Positions 51,500-60,743 of a stretch of 64,000 nucleotides of DNA are shown piece by piece. This stretch comes from Erysipelotrichaceae bacterium (GTDB lineage Bacteria > Bacillota_I > Bacilli_A > Erysipelotrichales > Erysipelotrichaceae). Positions within the stretch are counted from its first letter, which is position 1; each line of letters starts with the position of its first letter. A program made the translations under genes and the position numbers. The notes beneath the pieces were generated by a model, which saw only the letters and a list, made by a program, of their open reading frames with translations, made no database searches and had not been told where the DNA came from. The DNA is taken from the NCBI GenBank assembly GCA_030526485.1, contig JAUNCS010000003.1, positions 21,505 through 85,504 on the forward strand, in the 5' to 3' direction.

Positions 51500-52756
51500 A
51501 TGAAAGACATGCTTAAATTTTTAAATGAAAGCCCAACAAGCTTCCAAGCTATCACAAATATCGCGGAAATGCTTGATAAAGAGGGCTATAAAGAACTAAA
51601 AGAAAGTGAAGAATATAAGTTAGAAAAAGGTGGCAAATACTATGTAAGCCGCAATGGTTCAAGTATTATCGCTTTTAATATTGGTAAGAACTTAAATGAT
51701 GCCAGCCTGCAGATTACTGCCAGTCATTCTGATTGCCCAAGTTTTAAATTAAAACCAGAAGCCTTTATTTATGAAAATGGCTTCTTGAAATTAAATACGG
51801 AAGTATATGGTGGACCTATTTACTATCCTTGGATGGATAGACCCCTGTGTCTGGCAGGTCGTTTAATTGTTAAAGAAAATGGTTTATTAAAAACTGAAAA
51901 CTATGACAGCCAGAAACCATTCTGTCTTATTCCATCTTTAGCTATTCATATGAATAGAGAAATGAATAAGGGCTTAAGTCTAAATCCGCAGATTGATCTT
52001 TTGCCATTATGCGGAATGGAAAAAGCGGACATCAAGGAATATTTAAGTAAGGAATGTGGTAAAGAAGTTGTCGGCTTCGATTTATATCTATATCCTGAAC
52101 AGAAAGCTTTTGTCTGGGGTATGAATGAAGAATTTATCTCTTCTTTCCATATTGATAATCTGGAATGCGCCTATACAACTCTAAAAGGCTTTATCGCAGG
52201 AGAAAATGCTGAAAATATCAATGTTTACTGCTGCTTCGACAATGAAGAAGTTGGCTCATTGACTCGTCAGGGTGCTGATTCTGATTTCTTAGAGACAACA
52301 CTAAGAAGACTAGCTGATGAACTTGGCTTAAATTACTATCGCCTGCTGGCAAAGGGAATGATGCTTTCATGCGACAACGCTCATGGCCTTCATCCAAATC
52401 ATCCGGAAAAAGCTGATCCAACTAATAGACCAACTATGAATAAGGGTATAGTTATTAAATATAACGCTAACCAGTCATATACTTCTGATGGCCTAAGCGC
52501 AGCTATCTTTGCGGAATTATTGAAGACCAACAATATCCCTTATCAGTACTTTACCAACCGCTCTGATGTAAAGGGTGGCAGTACTTTAGGAAATATTTCT
52601 AACGGCCACTCTTCAATTGTTTCGGTAGATATTGGCTTGGCTCAGCTGGCAATGCACTCACCAGTTGAAACCTGTGGCAGCAAAGATGTTGAATCAATGA
52701 TTCAAGCGGTTGCTGCTTTCTATTCAGCACATTTAAAAGACAATAATTTAATTTAG
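51500..52756 (+). CDS. M18 family aminopeptidase
   Basis: A 418-residue dinuclear-zinc aminopeptidase that removes N-terminal residues (often acidic) from cytosolic peptides. Family features: ITASHSDCP with the first zinc His, YGGPIYYPWMDRPL, CFDNEEVGSLTRQGADS (catalytic Glu and zinc ligands), SCDNAHGLHPNH and a late zinc His in MHSPVE. ATG 51500 follows AGGAAGGAG; the frame upstream of it is not coding. A stop-to-start gap of 8 nt joins it to the pyrophosphatase gene. Confidence 0.93.
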   Translation: MKDMLKFLNESPTSFQAITNIAEMLDKEGYKELKESEEYKLEKGGKYYVSRNGSSIIAFNIGKNLNDASLQITASHSDCPSFKLKPEAFIYENGFLKLNTEVYGGPIYYPWMDRPLCLAGRLIVKENGLLKTENYDSQKPFCLIPSLAIHMNREMNKGLSLNPQIDLLPLCGMEKADIKEYLSKECGKEVVGFDLYLYPEQKAFVWGMNEEFISSFHIDNLECAYTTLKGFIAGENAENINVYCCFDNEEVGSLTRQGADSDFLETTLRRLADELGLNYYRLLAKGMMLSCDNAHGLHPNHPEKADPTNRPTMNKGIVIKYNANQSYTSDGLSAAIFAELLKTNNIPYQYFTNRSDVKGGSTLGNISNGHSSIVSVDIGLAQLAMHSPVETCGSKDVESMIQAVAAFYSAHLKDNNLI

Positions 52757-52764
52757 GGGTTTAT

Positions 52765-54375
52765 ATGATTAAAGAAGATCCTATCTATGTCATAGGTCAC
52801 AAACACCCGGACACCGATTCCATTGCCTCAGCAATCGGTTATGCCTTTATCAACAAGGCCAAGGGACAAAAGGCTATTGCCTGCAGACTTGGTGACATTA
52901 ATAATGAAACAGCTTATTTATTAAAACGTTTTGGTTTTGATGAACCAGAACTTTTAATTGATGCCCGTAAGAAACTGAGTGAAATTGAACTGGACCCACC
53001 TGATTATATTGGTGAAAATACTATTGCCCTAAAAGCTATACAGGGTATGAAAGCTCACTCATCTTCAATCGCTATTTGTGATGAAAATCAGAAACTGATT
53101 GGTTTTGTCTCAAAGTCTGATTTGGCCAATATTGGTTTAAGCGATACGGCTGCGGAAATCGACTTATTAAAAAATACTCCAATCAGCTGTATGGTGGAAG
53201 CTATTAACGGTACGCTTGTTTATGATGATGAAAATACGCATATCAATGGTAAGGTATCGATTGTTGCCCAAACCAGAACTGGTACCAGCAACTATGAAGT
53301 AAAAGACCGTATCGTTATTATTGGCGATGAACCAAAAGCTCAATACAATCTGATTGAAAAAGGGGCAGGCGCCCTGATCGTTGTCTGGGCTGAAAAGATT
53401 GAAGACTACGTTATTGAAATTGCCAAAAAGAATCATTGTCCAATCATTATCTCTGGACACGGCACTATGAATACCAGCCGTTTCTTATATTTCTCACCAC
53501 CGGTTAAATTGCTAATGAACGATAAACCGGTATGTCTAAACAAAGAAATGCTGGTGGAAGATGCGGAAAAGAAAATGATGAAATCCCGCTTTAAATCCTT
53601 CCCGGTAATTGATAAGAATGGTGTCTTTGTTGGCTATATCACCAGATACCATATTCTGGGTTATAAGAATAAGAAAATTATCATGGTGGACCACAACGAA
53701 TTCAGACAGTCTGTTCGCTCTATCGAAAAAGCCCAGATTCTGGAAGTAGTTGACCACCACCGTATTAATGACTTCGCTACTTCTCAACCTGTAAGTTTCA
53801 GAAACCAGATTGTCGGTTCAACCGCAACCATTGTGGCAACCATGTTCCGTGAGCAGCAGATACCACTTTCACCTCAACTTGCCGGTTTATTATTGGGTGC
53901 TATCCTATCAGATACGCTCCTGTTCCAGTCACCAACCACAACAGAAAAAGACAGGGAAGCGGCTAATATTCTATCAGCTATTGCCAATGTGGAAATTGAA
54001 GAACTGGGTGAATCAATGTTTAAAGCCTCTTCTTCTTCAATGAATCAGAGTGTCAGAGAAATGTTGGTTCAGGATATCAAGTACTATGAAATCAATGGTA
54101 TCCGTACAATGATTTCGCAGATTATTGTCAACAGTGCCGATGAACTGTTAAAGAAGAAAAAAGAAATACAGATGGAAATGAATGAACTGGTAAATAAGAA
54201 GGGTATCGAATTACTGGTACTGGCCATTACTTCAGTAGCAGATGATGGTTCCTATATTCTTTCCGCTGGTGAAAAAGCCGATCTGGTAAATGATGTCTTT
54301 TCAAAAGATATTCAGAAAGGACTTTTATCCAGAAAAGGACAAATTCTACCTAAATTAAGTGAAATAGTATACTAG
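52765..54375 (+). CDS. ppaC: Manganese-dependent inorganic pyrophosphatase with CBS and DRTGG domains
   Basis: A 536-residue family II pyrophosphatase hydrolysing PPi. The N-terminal DHH half holds GHKHPDTDSI and, after a large insertion, VVDHHRIND. The DHHA2 half at the C-terminus contains the SRKGQ motif (LLSRKGQILP). The insertion (about 65-300) contains two CBS half-domains (SSIAICDEN; FKSFPVIDKNGVFVGYITR) split by a DRTGG domain (QTRTGTSNYEVKD). These bind adenine nucleotides or dinucleoside polyphosphates and regulate activity. AGGGG precedes the ATG. Confidence 0.93.
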   Translation: MIKEDPIYVIGHKHPDTDSIASAIGYAFINKAKGQKAIACRLGDINNETAYLLKRFGFDEPELLIDARKKLSEIELDPPDYIGENTIALKAIQGMKAHSSSIAICDENQKLIGFVSKSDLANIGLSDTAAEIDLLKNTPISCMVEAINGTLVYDDENTHINGKVSIVAQTRTGTSNYEVKDRIVIIGDEPKAQYNLIEKGAGALIVVWAEKIEDYVIEIAKKNHCPIIISGHGTMNTSRFLYFSPPVKLLMNDKPVCLNKEMLVEDAEKKMMKSRFKSFPVIDKNGVFVGYITRYHILGYKNKKIIMVDHNEFRQSVRSIEKAQILEVVDHHRINDFATSQPVSFRNQIVGSTATIVATMFREQQIPLSPQLAGLLLGAILSDTLLFQSPTTTEKDREAANILSAIANVEIEELGESMFKASSSSMNQSVREMLVQDIKYYEINGIRTMISQIIVNSADELLKKKKEIQMEMNELVNKKGIELLVLAITSVADDGSYILSAGEKADLVNDVFSKDIQKGLLSRKGQILPKLSEIVY

Positions 54376-54402
54376 AAGACCTGTGTAAACAGGTTTTCTT
54401 TT
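54374..54402 (+). terminator. Terminator after ppaC
   Basis: The stem AGAAGACCTG/CAGGTTTTCT (54374-54383 with 54390-54399, with a G-T pair) with a 6-nt loop overlaps the stop codon and is followed by TTT. Confidence 0.8.
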
Positions 54403-54429
54403 ACTTTGGATAAAGGTGCACATCTATTG

Positions 54430-54446
54430 TGCGATAATGGAGGGGT
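54430..54446 (+). promoter_or_regulatory. Extended -10 adjacent to uvrB start
   Basis: TGC-GATAAT (54430-54438) is followed by GGAGGGGT and the ATG at 54447. The purine stretch looks like a Shine-Dalgarno but lies where transcription would begin and only 3 nt from the ATG, so it may not be in the mRNA. Confidence 0.5.
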
Positions 54447-56423
54447 ATGGAAAATAAGCAGTTTAAATTAGTCAGCGAATACAAACCCAAAGGTGACCAG
54501 CCCAAGGCTATTGAAAAGCTGGTAGACGGTATTGAAAATGGCGTCTATGAACAGGTTTTATTAGGAGCTACCGGTACCGGTAAGACTTTTACAATTGCCA
54601 ATGTGATTGAAAAAGTTCAAAAGCCAACCCTGGTCTTCGCCCACAACAAGACCCTTGCTGGCCAGCTGTATTCCGAATTTAAAGCCTTATTCCCAGAAAA
54701 TGCTGTTGAATACTTCGTTTCCAATTTCGATTACTATCAGCCTGAAGCCTATATGCCAAAGACCGATACCTATATCGAGAAAAACGCCGTAACCAACGAT
54801 GAAATCGATATGCTTAGAATGTCGACCTATAACTCTCTGCTTGAAAGAAGAGATGTTATTGTGGTGGCCTCTGTTGCCTGTATCTATGCTTCAAGCAATC
54901 CGGAAAACTATGGGGATATGTTCTTCACTTTAAGAGTAGGTGATCATATCGACAGGCAGGAACTGATTAAAAAACTGGTGCTTAGACAATATCATCGTAA
55001 TGACGTCGATAAGATTAGAGGAACCTTCTCGGTAAGAGGTGATGTCATTGAACTGGTGCCAGGACATAACGATAAGATTATTGTCCGCATCGAAATGTTT
55101 GATGATGAAATCGAAAGAATTACCGAAATCGATCCTATCACCAAGAATCTTTTAAATGCCTATCTGATTTATGTCTTTACCCCAGCTACCGGCTATGCCC
55201 GCGATATGGCAGATATTAATATCGCTTGCGAAGGTATTGAAAAGGAACTGGAAGAAAGACTGAGGTTCTTTTCACAAAACAATAAACCACTGGAATATGA
55301 AAGACTTGAACAACGCTGTCGTTATGACCTTGAAGCGCTAAGAGAAATTGGTGTATGTCCAGGTATTGAAAACTACGCTATGCACATCGACCACAGACAG
55401 CCGGGTGAGCGTCCATATAACTTGTTTGACTACTTCCCGGATGATTTCTTAATTGTGGTAGATGAATCCCATGTATCCTTGCCACAAATCAGAGGTATGT
55501 TCAATGGTGATAGAGCCCGAAAAGAAACCCTGGTTGAATATGGTTTTAGATTACCAAGTGCCCTGGAAAACAGACCACTTAAGTTTGATGAGTTTGAACA
55601 GATTCCAGCTCAAAGGGTTTATATCTCAGCTACTCCTGGTGACTATGAACTGGATAGGGTAGACCACGAAGTGGTTGAACAGATCATTAGACCTACAGGC
55701 TTGCTAGATCCAATTATCGATGTAAGACCGACTATGGGTCAAATTGACGATCTGTTAGAAGAAATCAATAAAAATATCGCAAATAAGGAACGTGTTTTAA
55801 TCACAACACTAACGGTAAAAATGGCAGAAGACTTAACCGAATTCTTAAAGAAACAGGACTTAAAAGTAGCTTATCTGCATCATGAAACCAATACGCTTGA
55901 AAGAAGTGAAATCATTCATGATTTAAGACTTGGTACCTATGATGTACTGGTTGGCATCAACCTGTTAAGAGAAGGTCTGGACTTACCGGAAGTAAGTCTA
56001 ATCGCTATCCTTGATGCGGATAAGGAAGGCTTCCTTCGAAGTGAAAAATCATTAATCCAGACTATTGGTCGTGCAGCCAGAAATGCTAATGGCCGCGTCA
56101 TTATGTATGCCGATAAATACACTGATTCAATGACTAAGGCGATAGATGAAACCAACAGACGTCGTCATATTCAGGAAGAATACAATAAGGAACATGGTAT
56201 TGTACCAAAGACCATTATTAAAAATGTGGCTGAAGCAATTCATGGCAAAGAAAGCAAAGAAGCGACAAGCAAGTATCTAAAGAAAAAGAACCATACTGTT
56301 AAGGATAAAGAAAAACTTATCGCTACTCTGGAAAAAGAAATGAAAGAAGCTGCCAAGAGTCTGAACTTTGAAAGAGCAGCTGAACTTAGAGATATTATTT
56401 TAGAAATAAAGGCGGAAATGTAA
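54447..56423 (+). CDS. uvrB: Excinuclease ABC subunit UvrB
   Basis: A 658-residue nucleotide excision repair protein that verifies DNA damage and recruits UvrC. Walker A (GATGTGKTF), the beta-hairpin region ([12 protein letters not shown]), DEXX-box VVDESHV, motif GRAARNANG and the C-terminal UVR domain ([21 protein letters not shown]) are intact and the length is normal. uvrA and uvrC are not in the window. Confidence 0.97.
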   Translation: MENKQFKLVSEYKPKGDQPKAIEKLVDGIENGVYEQVLLGATGTGKTFTIANVIEKVQKPTLVFAHNKTLAGQLYSEFKALFPENAVEYFVSNFDYYQPEAYMPKTDTYIEKNAVTNDEIDMLRMSTYNSLLERRDVIVVASVACIYASSNPENYGDMFFTLRVGDHIDRQELIKKLVLRQYHRNDVDKIRGTFSVRGDVIELVPGHNDKIIVRIEMFDDEIERITEIDPITKNLLNAYLIYVFTPATGYARDMADINIACEGIEKELEERLRFFSQNNKPLEYERLEQRCRYDLEALREIGVCPGIENYAMHIDHRQPGERPYNLFDYFPDDFLIVVDESHVSLPQIRGMFNGDRARKETLVEYGFRLPSALENRPLKFDEFEQIPAQRVYISATPGDYELDRVDHEVVEQIIRPTGLLDPIIDVRPTMGQIDDLLEEINKNIANKERVLITTLTVKMAEDLTEFLKKQDLKVAYLHHETNTLERSEIIHDLRLGTYDVLVGINLLREGLDLPEVSLIAILDADKEGFLRSEKSLIQTIGRAARNANGRVIMYADKYTDSMTKAIDETNRRRHIQEEYNKEHGIVPKTIIKNVAEAIHGKESKEATSKYLKKKNHTVKDKEKLIATLEKEMKEAAKSLNFERAAELRDIILEIKAEM

Positions 56424-56424
56424 G

Positions 56425-57051
56425 ATGAAAGATAAAAGAATAATCAGAAAAATTGCCTTCGTAATCCTGGGAACTATTGTCCTGGGCTTAAGTATTGGCA
56501 TGGTTGTAAAAGTAGGCATCGGCTCTGATTCCCTAAGCGCAACCTATGAAGGTATCAATAAAAGAACTGGTGTAAGTCTGGGCACTATCACCGCACTATC
56601 AAATGCCTTCATGTTTATCTTCTCCTTTGTCTTCAATCGTAAGATTGTTGGCATCGGTACTATTATCTTTATACTTTGTTCAAAGATTCCGGTTGATATC
56701 GGCAATGCGATTATGATTACTACTGAAAGCCTGCCAATCAACATTGTTCTATATACCTTATCAAATGTGGTAATGGCTTTAGGCAGTGCACTATTCATCC
56801 TGTCTGACTTAGGAGCAAGTGGCTATGATGCCTTTACTTTAACAATTGATCATCTGATTAAACATAAGATTCCTTATGTTTATTTAAGATATATTACTGA
56901 TGGTACATTACTGATTGTTGCCTTCTTATTAGGTGGAACTATTGGTATTGGTACTATCATTACCTGGGCTTTAATCGCTATCTTATTGAAGATGTGGTTA
57001 AGAATTTTAGAACCAGTCGTAAAGAAAATTGATGAAAAACTATGTAAATAG
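56425..57051 (+). CDS. YczE/YitT-like membrane protein
   Basis: A 208-residue protein with five or six membrane segments. VILGTIVLGLSIGMVVKVGIGSD, followed by TYEGINKRTGVSLGTITALSNAF, and later LSDLGASGYDAFT are characteristic of the YczE/YyaS/YitT membrane family. The function is unknown. It starts 1 nt after uvrB stops, so the two are likely co-transcribed. Confidence 0.82.
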   Translation: MKDKRIIRKIAFVILGTIVLGLSIGMVVKVGIGSDSLSATYEGINKRTGVSLGTITALSNAFMFIFSFVFNRKIVGIGTIIFILCSKIPVDIGNAIMITTESLPINIVLYTLSNVVMALGSALFILSDLGASGYDAFTLTIDHLIKHKIPYVYLRYITDGTLLIVAFLLGGTIGIGTIITWALIAILLKMWLRILEPVVKKIDEKLCK

Positions 57052-57071
57052 GCCTGGGGCCTATTTTCTTT
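57047..57071 (+). terminator. Terminator after the YczE-like gene
   Basis: AATAGGCC/GGCCTATT (57047-57054 with 57058-57065) with a TGG loop overlaps the stop codon; TTCTTTT follows. Confidence 0.85.
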
Positions 57072-57104
57072 TAGGAAAGGAAGGCACACGAGTAAATGTG
57101 TGTA

Positions 57105-57116
57105 TATAATAATTGT
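57105..57116 (+). promoter_or_regulatory. -10 box adjacent to rapZ start
   Basis: A consensus TATAAT (57105-57110) lies 6 nt before the ATG at 57117 (gap AATTGT). There is no Shine-Dalgarno and no recognisable -35. Confidence 0.5.
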
Positions 57117-57956
57117 ATGAAAAAGCTAGTAATTATATCCGGTTTATCAGGCTCAGGAAAAACCACAGTTTCAAATTATTTAGAAGATAAAGGCTTCTAC
57201 TGTATTGACCAGTATCCGCCAGAACTTTATGAAGAATTAATCAATCTGATTCAATCTGAAAAGTTCAAATACGACAATATCGCCTTAACTGTATCCCTGC
57301 CTGATTTGGAAAAATATGCATCACTTATCTACAACTTCGATCTGAAGCCAATTTTCATATTGCTTGACTCAAGCACAGATGTAATTATTAATCGCTATAA
57401 ATTCACCAGAAGAGTTCATCCGCTATTAATCAACGGCAAGGCTGGTACATTAAGTGAAGCTATTGAAATTGAAAAGACTTATCTGGAAAAACATAAAAAC
57501 AATTCGATTATTATTGACACTTCATCAACCAGCTCAAAACAGCTGAAAGAAAAACTTGATGAAGCCTTATCAAATAAAAAAGAAGGCAACATCTCTATCA
57601 GCTTTGTATCCTTCGGTTTTAAAAACGGCATTCCTAAAGACACAGACGCCATGTTTGATGTCCGCTTTTTAGACAATCCATTCTATGATCCAAAACTTAG
57701 AAAGAAAACCGGAAATGAAAAAGCTGTTCGCGAATACGTCTTGGATAAGCCAAAGACTCAGCGCTATTTAAAGAAACTGATTGCCTATCTGGACTTTATG
57801 TTTAAAGCCTATGATCAGAATGATGACAAACGCCATTTAACTATCTGTATTGGCTGCACTGGTGGTCAGCACCGCAGTGTTACTATCGCTAACTATTTAT
57901 ATAAATACTACAAGGATAAATATTCTTGTTATATCAAACACAGGGAGCTTTCATAA
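57117..57956 (+). CDS. rapZ: RapZ/YvcJ family RNase adapter/nucleotide-binding protein
   Basis: A 279-residue P-loop protein. Walker A is ISGLSGSGKTT (near 6-16) and Walker B the FILLDSS region. The C-terminal half has the conserved block VRFLDNPFYDP and CIGCTGGQHRSV. In enterobacteria RapZ controls GlmS through sRNA decay. In Firmicutes YvcJ binds nucleotides and precedes yvcK and whiA. ATG 57117 is chosen; the upstream frame contains the -10 box. It is followed 3 nt later by whiA, with no yvcK between. Confidence 0.92.
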   Translation: MKKLVIISGLSGSGKTTVSNYLEDKGFYCIDQYPPELYEELINLIQSEKFKYDNIALTVSLPDLEKYASLIYNFDLKPIFILLDSSTDVIINRYKFTRRVHPLLINGKAGTLSEAIEIEKTYLEKHKNNSIIIDTSSTSSKQLKEKLDEALSNKKEGNISISFVSFGFKNGIPKDTDAMFDVRFLDNPFYDPKLRKKTGNEKAVREYVLDKPKTQRYLKKLIAYLDFMFKAYDQNDDKRHLTICIGCTGGQHRSVTIANYLYKYYKDKYSCYIKHRELS

Positions 57957-57959
57957 AAT

Positions 57960-58910
57960 ATGTCTTTTACCAATGATATAAAAAAAGAAATATCCTTCGC
58001 AGAACTGGACGCCTGTTGTGCCAAATCGGAACTCAGCGCCATCATTCAGTTAACCTCATCATTAACTATTTCCAATAAGCAGTTGAGGCTGGTAGTAAGA
58101 AGCGAAAATCCAACAACGGTCAAAAGGGCGGTAGTGCTTTTAAAAGAGCTTTATAAGGTACAGACCGAACTGACTGTAGCTAAAAAGAGCAATCTAAAAA
58201 AGAATAATATCTATATCGCCAATGTCATTGCGGATGGAAGAGAAATCCTGACTGACTTAGGTTTATATACGGAAAACAGGGGTTTGCTGTCACATCCTAC
58301 ATATCTGATAGTGAGCAAAAACTGCTGTGCCAAGAATTATCTGGCGGGCTGCTTCTTAGCCTATGGTGCCTGCAATTCACCAGCTAATAAAAACTATCAC
58401 CTGGAAATATCTCTAACTGACTTAGACCACGCCAACTTTGTGGTTAAACTGATGTCACGTTTCAATATTGAAGGCAAGGTATCCAAAAGAAGAAACAAAT
58501 ACATTGTCTATCTTAAAAAAGCTGACAGCATCTCTGATTTCTTAAGAATACTGGGAGCTAATGAATCACTCTACGAATTTGAAGATTCAAGAATTTCTAA
58601 GGATATTAAACACTCAATTGTTCGAATGGATAATTGTGAAATAGCTAATGAAATGAAATCATTAAAAGCGGCGGAAAGTCAGGTTGCCTATATGGAACTG
58701 ATTAAGAAAGCTGATAAATACAATCAGCTTGATGAAAAACTAAAAAACGTCATCGATATTCGTCTGCAACACCAGGATTATTCATTAAATGAACTGTGTG
58801 AAAGCTATGAGAAGAAATATGGAGAATCACTATCTAAATCGGGCTTGAAGCATCGCCTAAACAAGATAGAAAGTATCGCTAAATCAATTCAGGAAAGCGA
58901 TGTCGAATAG
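57960..58910 (+). CDS. whiA: DNA-binding protein WhiA
   Basis: A 316-residue protein with the degenerate LAGLIDADG-type N-terminal region (LAGCFLAYGACNSP) and the C-terminal helix-turn-helix (YSLNELCESYEKKYGESLSKSGLKHRLNKI). In Gram-positive bacteria WhiA affects cell division and chromosome segregation. It belongs with rapZ in one transcript and precedes the NAD genes by 17 nt. Confidence 0.93.
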   Translation: MSFTNDIKKEISFAELDACCAKSELSAIIQLTSSLTISNKQLRLVVRSENPTTVKRAVVLLKELYKVQTELTVAKKSNLKKNNIYIANVIADGREILTDLGLYTENRGLLSHPTYLIVSKNCCAKNYLAGCFLAYGACNSPANKNYHLEISLTDLDHANFVVKLMSRFNIEGKVSKRRNKYIVYLKKADSISDFLRILGANESLYEFEDSRISKDIKHSIVRMDNCEIANEMKSLKAAESQVAYMELIKKADKYNQLDEKLKNVIDIRLQHQDYSLNELCESYEKKYGESLSKSGLKHRLNKIESIAKSIQESDVE

Positions 58911-58927
58911 AAAAGAAGGAATATATC

Positions 58928-60133
58928 ATGAAATTAAAACCAATATTAAATAGTCTGCTGGAAAATGATTTATACAAGTTTTCAATGGGCCAGGCTATTT
59001 ATCACCAGTTCTCAGATTATAAGACAACCTGGACTTTTAAATGTCGAAACAAAGATGTTCAGTTCACAAAAGAAATGCTTGAAGAAATCAGGGAACAGAT
59101 TAAACATTACTGCACTCTAAGATTCAGTGAAGATGAACTTGCCTATCTGGATAAGATTAAATGGCTAAAGGGCTCTTATATTGATTTTCTAAGATTATGG
59201 GAACCTCGCTATGAAGACTTCACCATCACCGATGAATCAGACTATGGCTTAGCCATCGAAACAAAGGGTACCTGGTTGAATACTTCAATGTATGAAATTC
59301 CGGTTCTGGCTATTGTCAATGAAGTGTATTTCAGAATGCAATACAACTATGATGAGCTATTGGATTCATACAAAGAAAAGCTGAACAAAAAGATTGAGGA
59401 TTTAAAAAACGGCGCTTATGAAGTTGGTACCTTCTCAGAATTTGGTTTAAGAAGAAGACTATCAGGTGAGGCAGAAGATATTGCGGTACAGGCTCTAACT
59501 TCAAATACATTCAAAGATTCTGTCTGCATTGGCACTTCCAATGTGTATCTGGCTAAAAAACACAAGGTATCACCAGTTGGCACTATGGCCCATGAATGGA
59601 TAATGTGTGTAGGCCAGGGTAACCATAAACATAATCCCGCCTACTCTAACTGGTATGCCCTGGATGCTTGGTTTAGAGAATATGGTGTCTTAAACGGTAC
59701 AGCCTTAACCGATACAATCACAACTGATTGTTTCCTTAAAGACTTCCAGTTAACATATTCAACACTATTCAGTGGTGTAAGACATGACAGTGGTGATCCA
59801 TATGAATTTGGTGACAAAATGATTGAACACTACAAATCATTGGATATCGATCCTAAAGATAAACTGCTGTTATTCTCAGACAGCCTAAACTTTGAAAAAG
59901 CAACAGCTTTAAACAGATATTTCAAAGATAAGATTAAAGTTGCCTTTGGTATTGGCACCTATATCTCAAACGATACCAAGGTATCTCCACTAAATATCGT
60001 AATGAAAGTTACCAAGTGTAATGGCATGGATGTAGCTAAGATATCTGATACACCAGGCAAGGAAATGTGCAAAAACCCAGCCTATGTTGAATACTTACAG
60101 AGATGTATTGAATGGCGAATGAACAATGACTAA
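58928..60133 (+). CDS. pncB: Nicotinate phosphoribosyltransferase
   Basis: A 401-residue enzyme that makes nicotinate mononucleotide from nicotinate and PRPP, the entry step of NAD salvage. Family motifs: NDLYKFSMGQAIY, EFGLRRRLS, GTMAHEWIM (phosphoribosyl site His) and GVRHDSGDPYEFGDK. AGAAGGA precedes the ATG. It overlaps nadD by 8 nt, and together with nadE forms a full nicotinate-to-NAD pathway. Confidence 0.96.
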   Translation: MKLKPILNSLLENDLYKFSMGQAIYHQFSDYKTTWTFKCRNKDVQFTKEMLEEIREQIKHYCTLRFSEDELAYLDKIKWLKGSYIDFLRLWEPRYEDFTITDESDYGLAIETKGTWLNTSMYEIPVLAIVNEVYFRMQYNYDELLDSYKEKLNKKIEDLKNGAYEVGTFSEFGLRRRLSGEAEDIAVQALTSNTFKDSVCIGTSNVYLAKKHKVSPVGTMAHEWIMCVGQGNHKHNPAYSNWYALDAWFREYGVLNGTALTDTITTDCFLKDFQLTYSTLFSGVRHDSGDPYEFGDKMIEHYKSLDIDPKDKLLLFSDSLNFEKATALNRYFKDKIKVAFGIGTYISNDTKVSPLNIVMKVTKCNGMDVAKISDTPGKEMCKNPAYVEYLQRCIEWRMNND

Positions 60134-60743
60134 GAAAATTATTCTGGTTCCCGGGACATTTAACCCAATCACTAATGCCCACATTAAAATGGGTATTAAT
60201 GGCAAGGCAACAATAAATGCGGATGAAGTAATCTATATTCCAAGTAAAGATTCCTTCTTAAATTCTTGGAAAGAAATGTCCAGCAATTCGATTATGCCCA
60301 GCGCATTAAGAATCAAACTGATTGAAGAAGCTGTTAAACCCTATGGTTTTAAAGTGAGCGATATTGAAGCTAAAGAAATTGTCAGTGGTAAAACCTACGA
60401 TACGGCTAACTACTTTAAAAAAGAAAATCCAGACAGTGAAATCTATCTGATGTTTGGCTTGGACAATCTTTTTGATATCGATAGATGGTATCGCAGTGAA
60501 GAATTGATTAAAGAAAACAATTTCCTGATTGTTGGCCGCTACAACAAAGCTATCCCGGAAGAAATAGCTAATCAAGAACGCTTTAAGAATAAATTGCACT
60601 TTGTAGTTAATGATGACTTCAACGATATCAGTTCAACCATTATTCGAAATGCATATTTAAATAATGAAATTGAAACAATTAAAGATAAAGTACCAAATAA
60701 TGTATATGAATATCTGCTAAACACCAAGGAGGTATACAAGTGA
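60126..60743 (+). CDS. nadD: Nicotinate-nucleotide adenylyltransferase
   Basis: A 205-residue enzyme converting nicotinate mononucleotide to deamido-NAD. The nucleotidyltransferase motif GTFNPITNAHI (GxFxPxTxxH type) and the SSTIIRN motif (ISSTxxR) are present. It lies between pncB and nadE with overlaps on both sides. Confidence 0.95.
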   Translation: MTKKIILVPGTFNPITNAHIKMGINGKATINADEVIYIPSKDSFLNSWKEMSSNSIMPSALRIKLIEEAVKPYGFKVSDIEAKEIVSGKTYDTANYFKKENPDSEIYLMFGLDNLFDIDRWYRSEELIKENNFLIVGRYNKAIPEEIANQERFKNKLHFVVNDDFNDISSTIIRNAYLNNEIETIKDKVPNNVYEYLLNTKEVYK

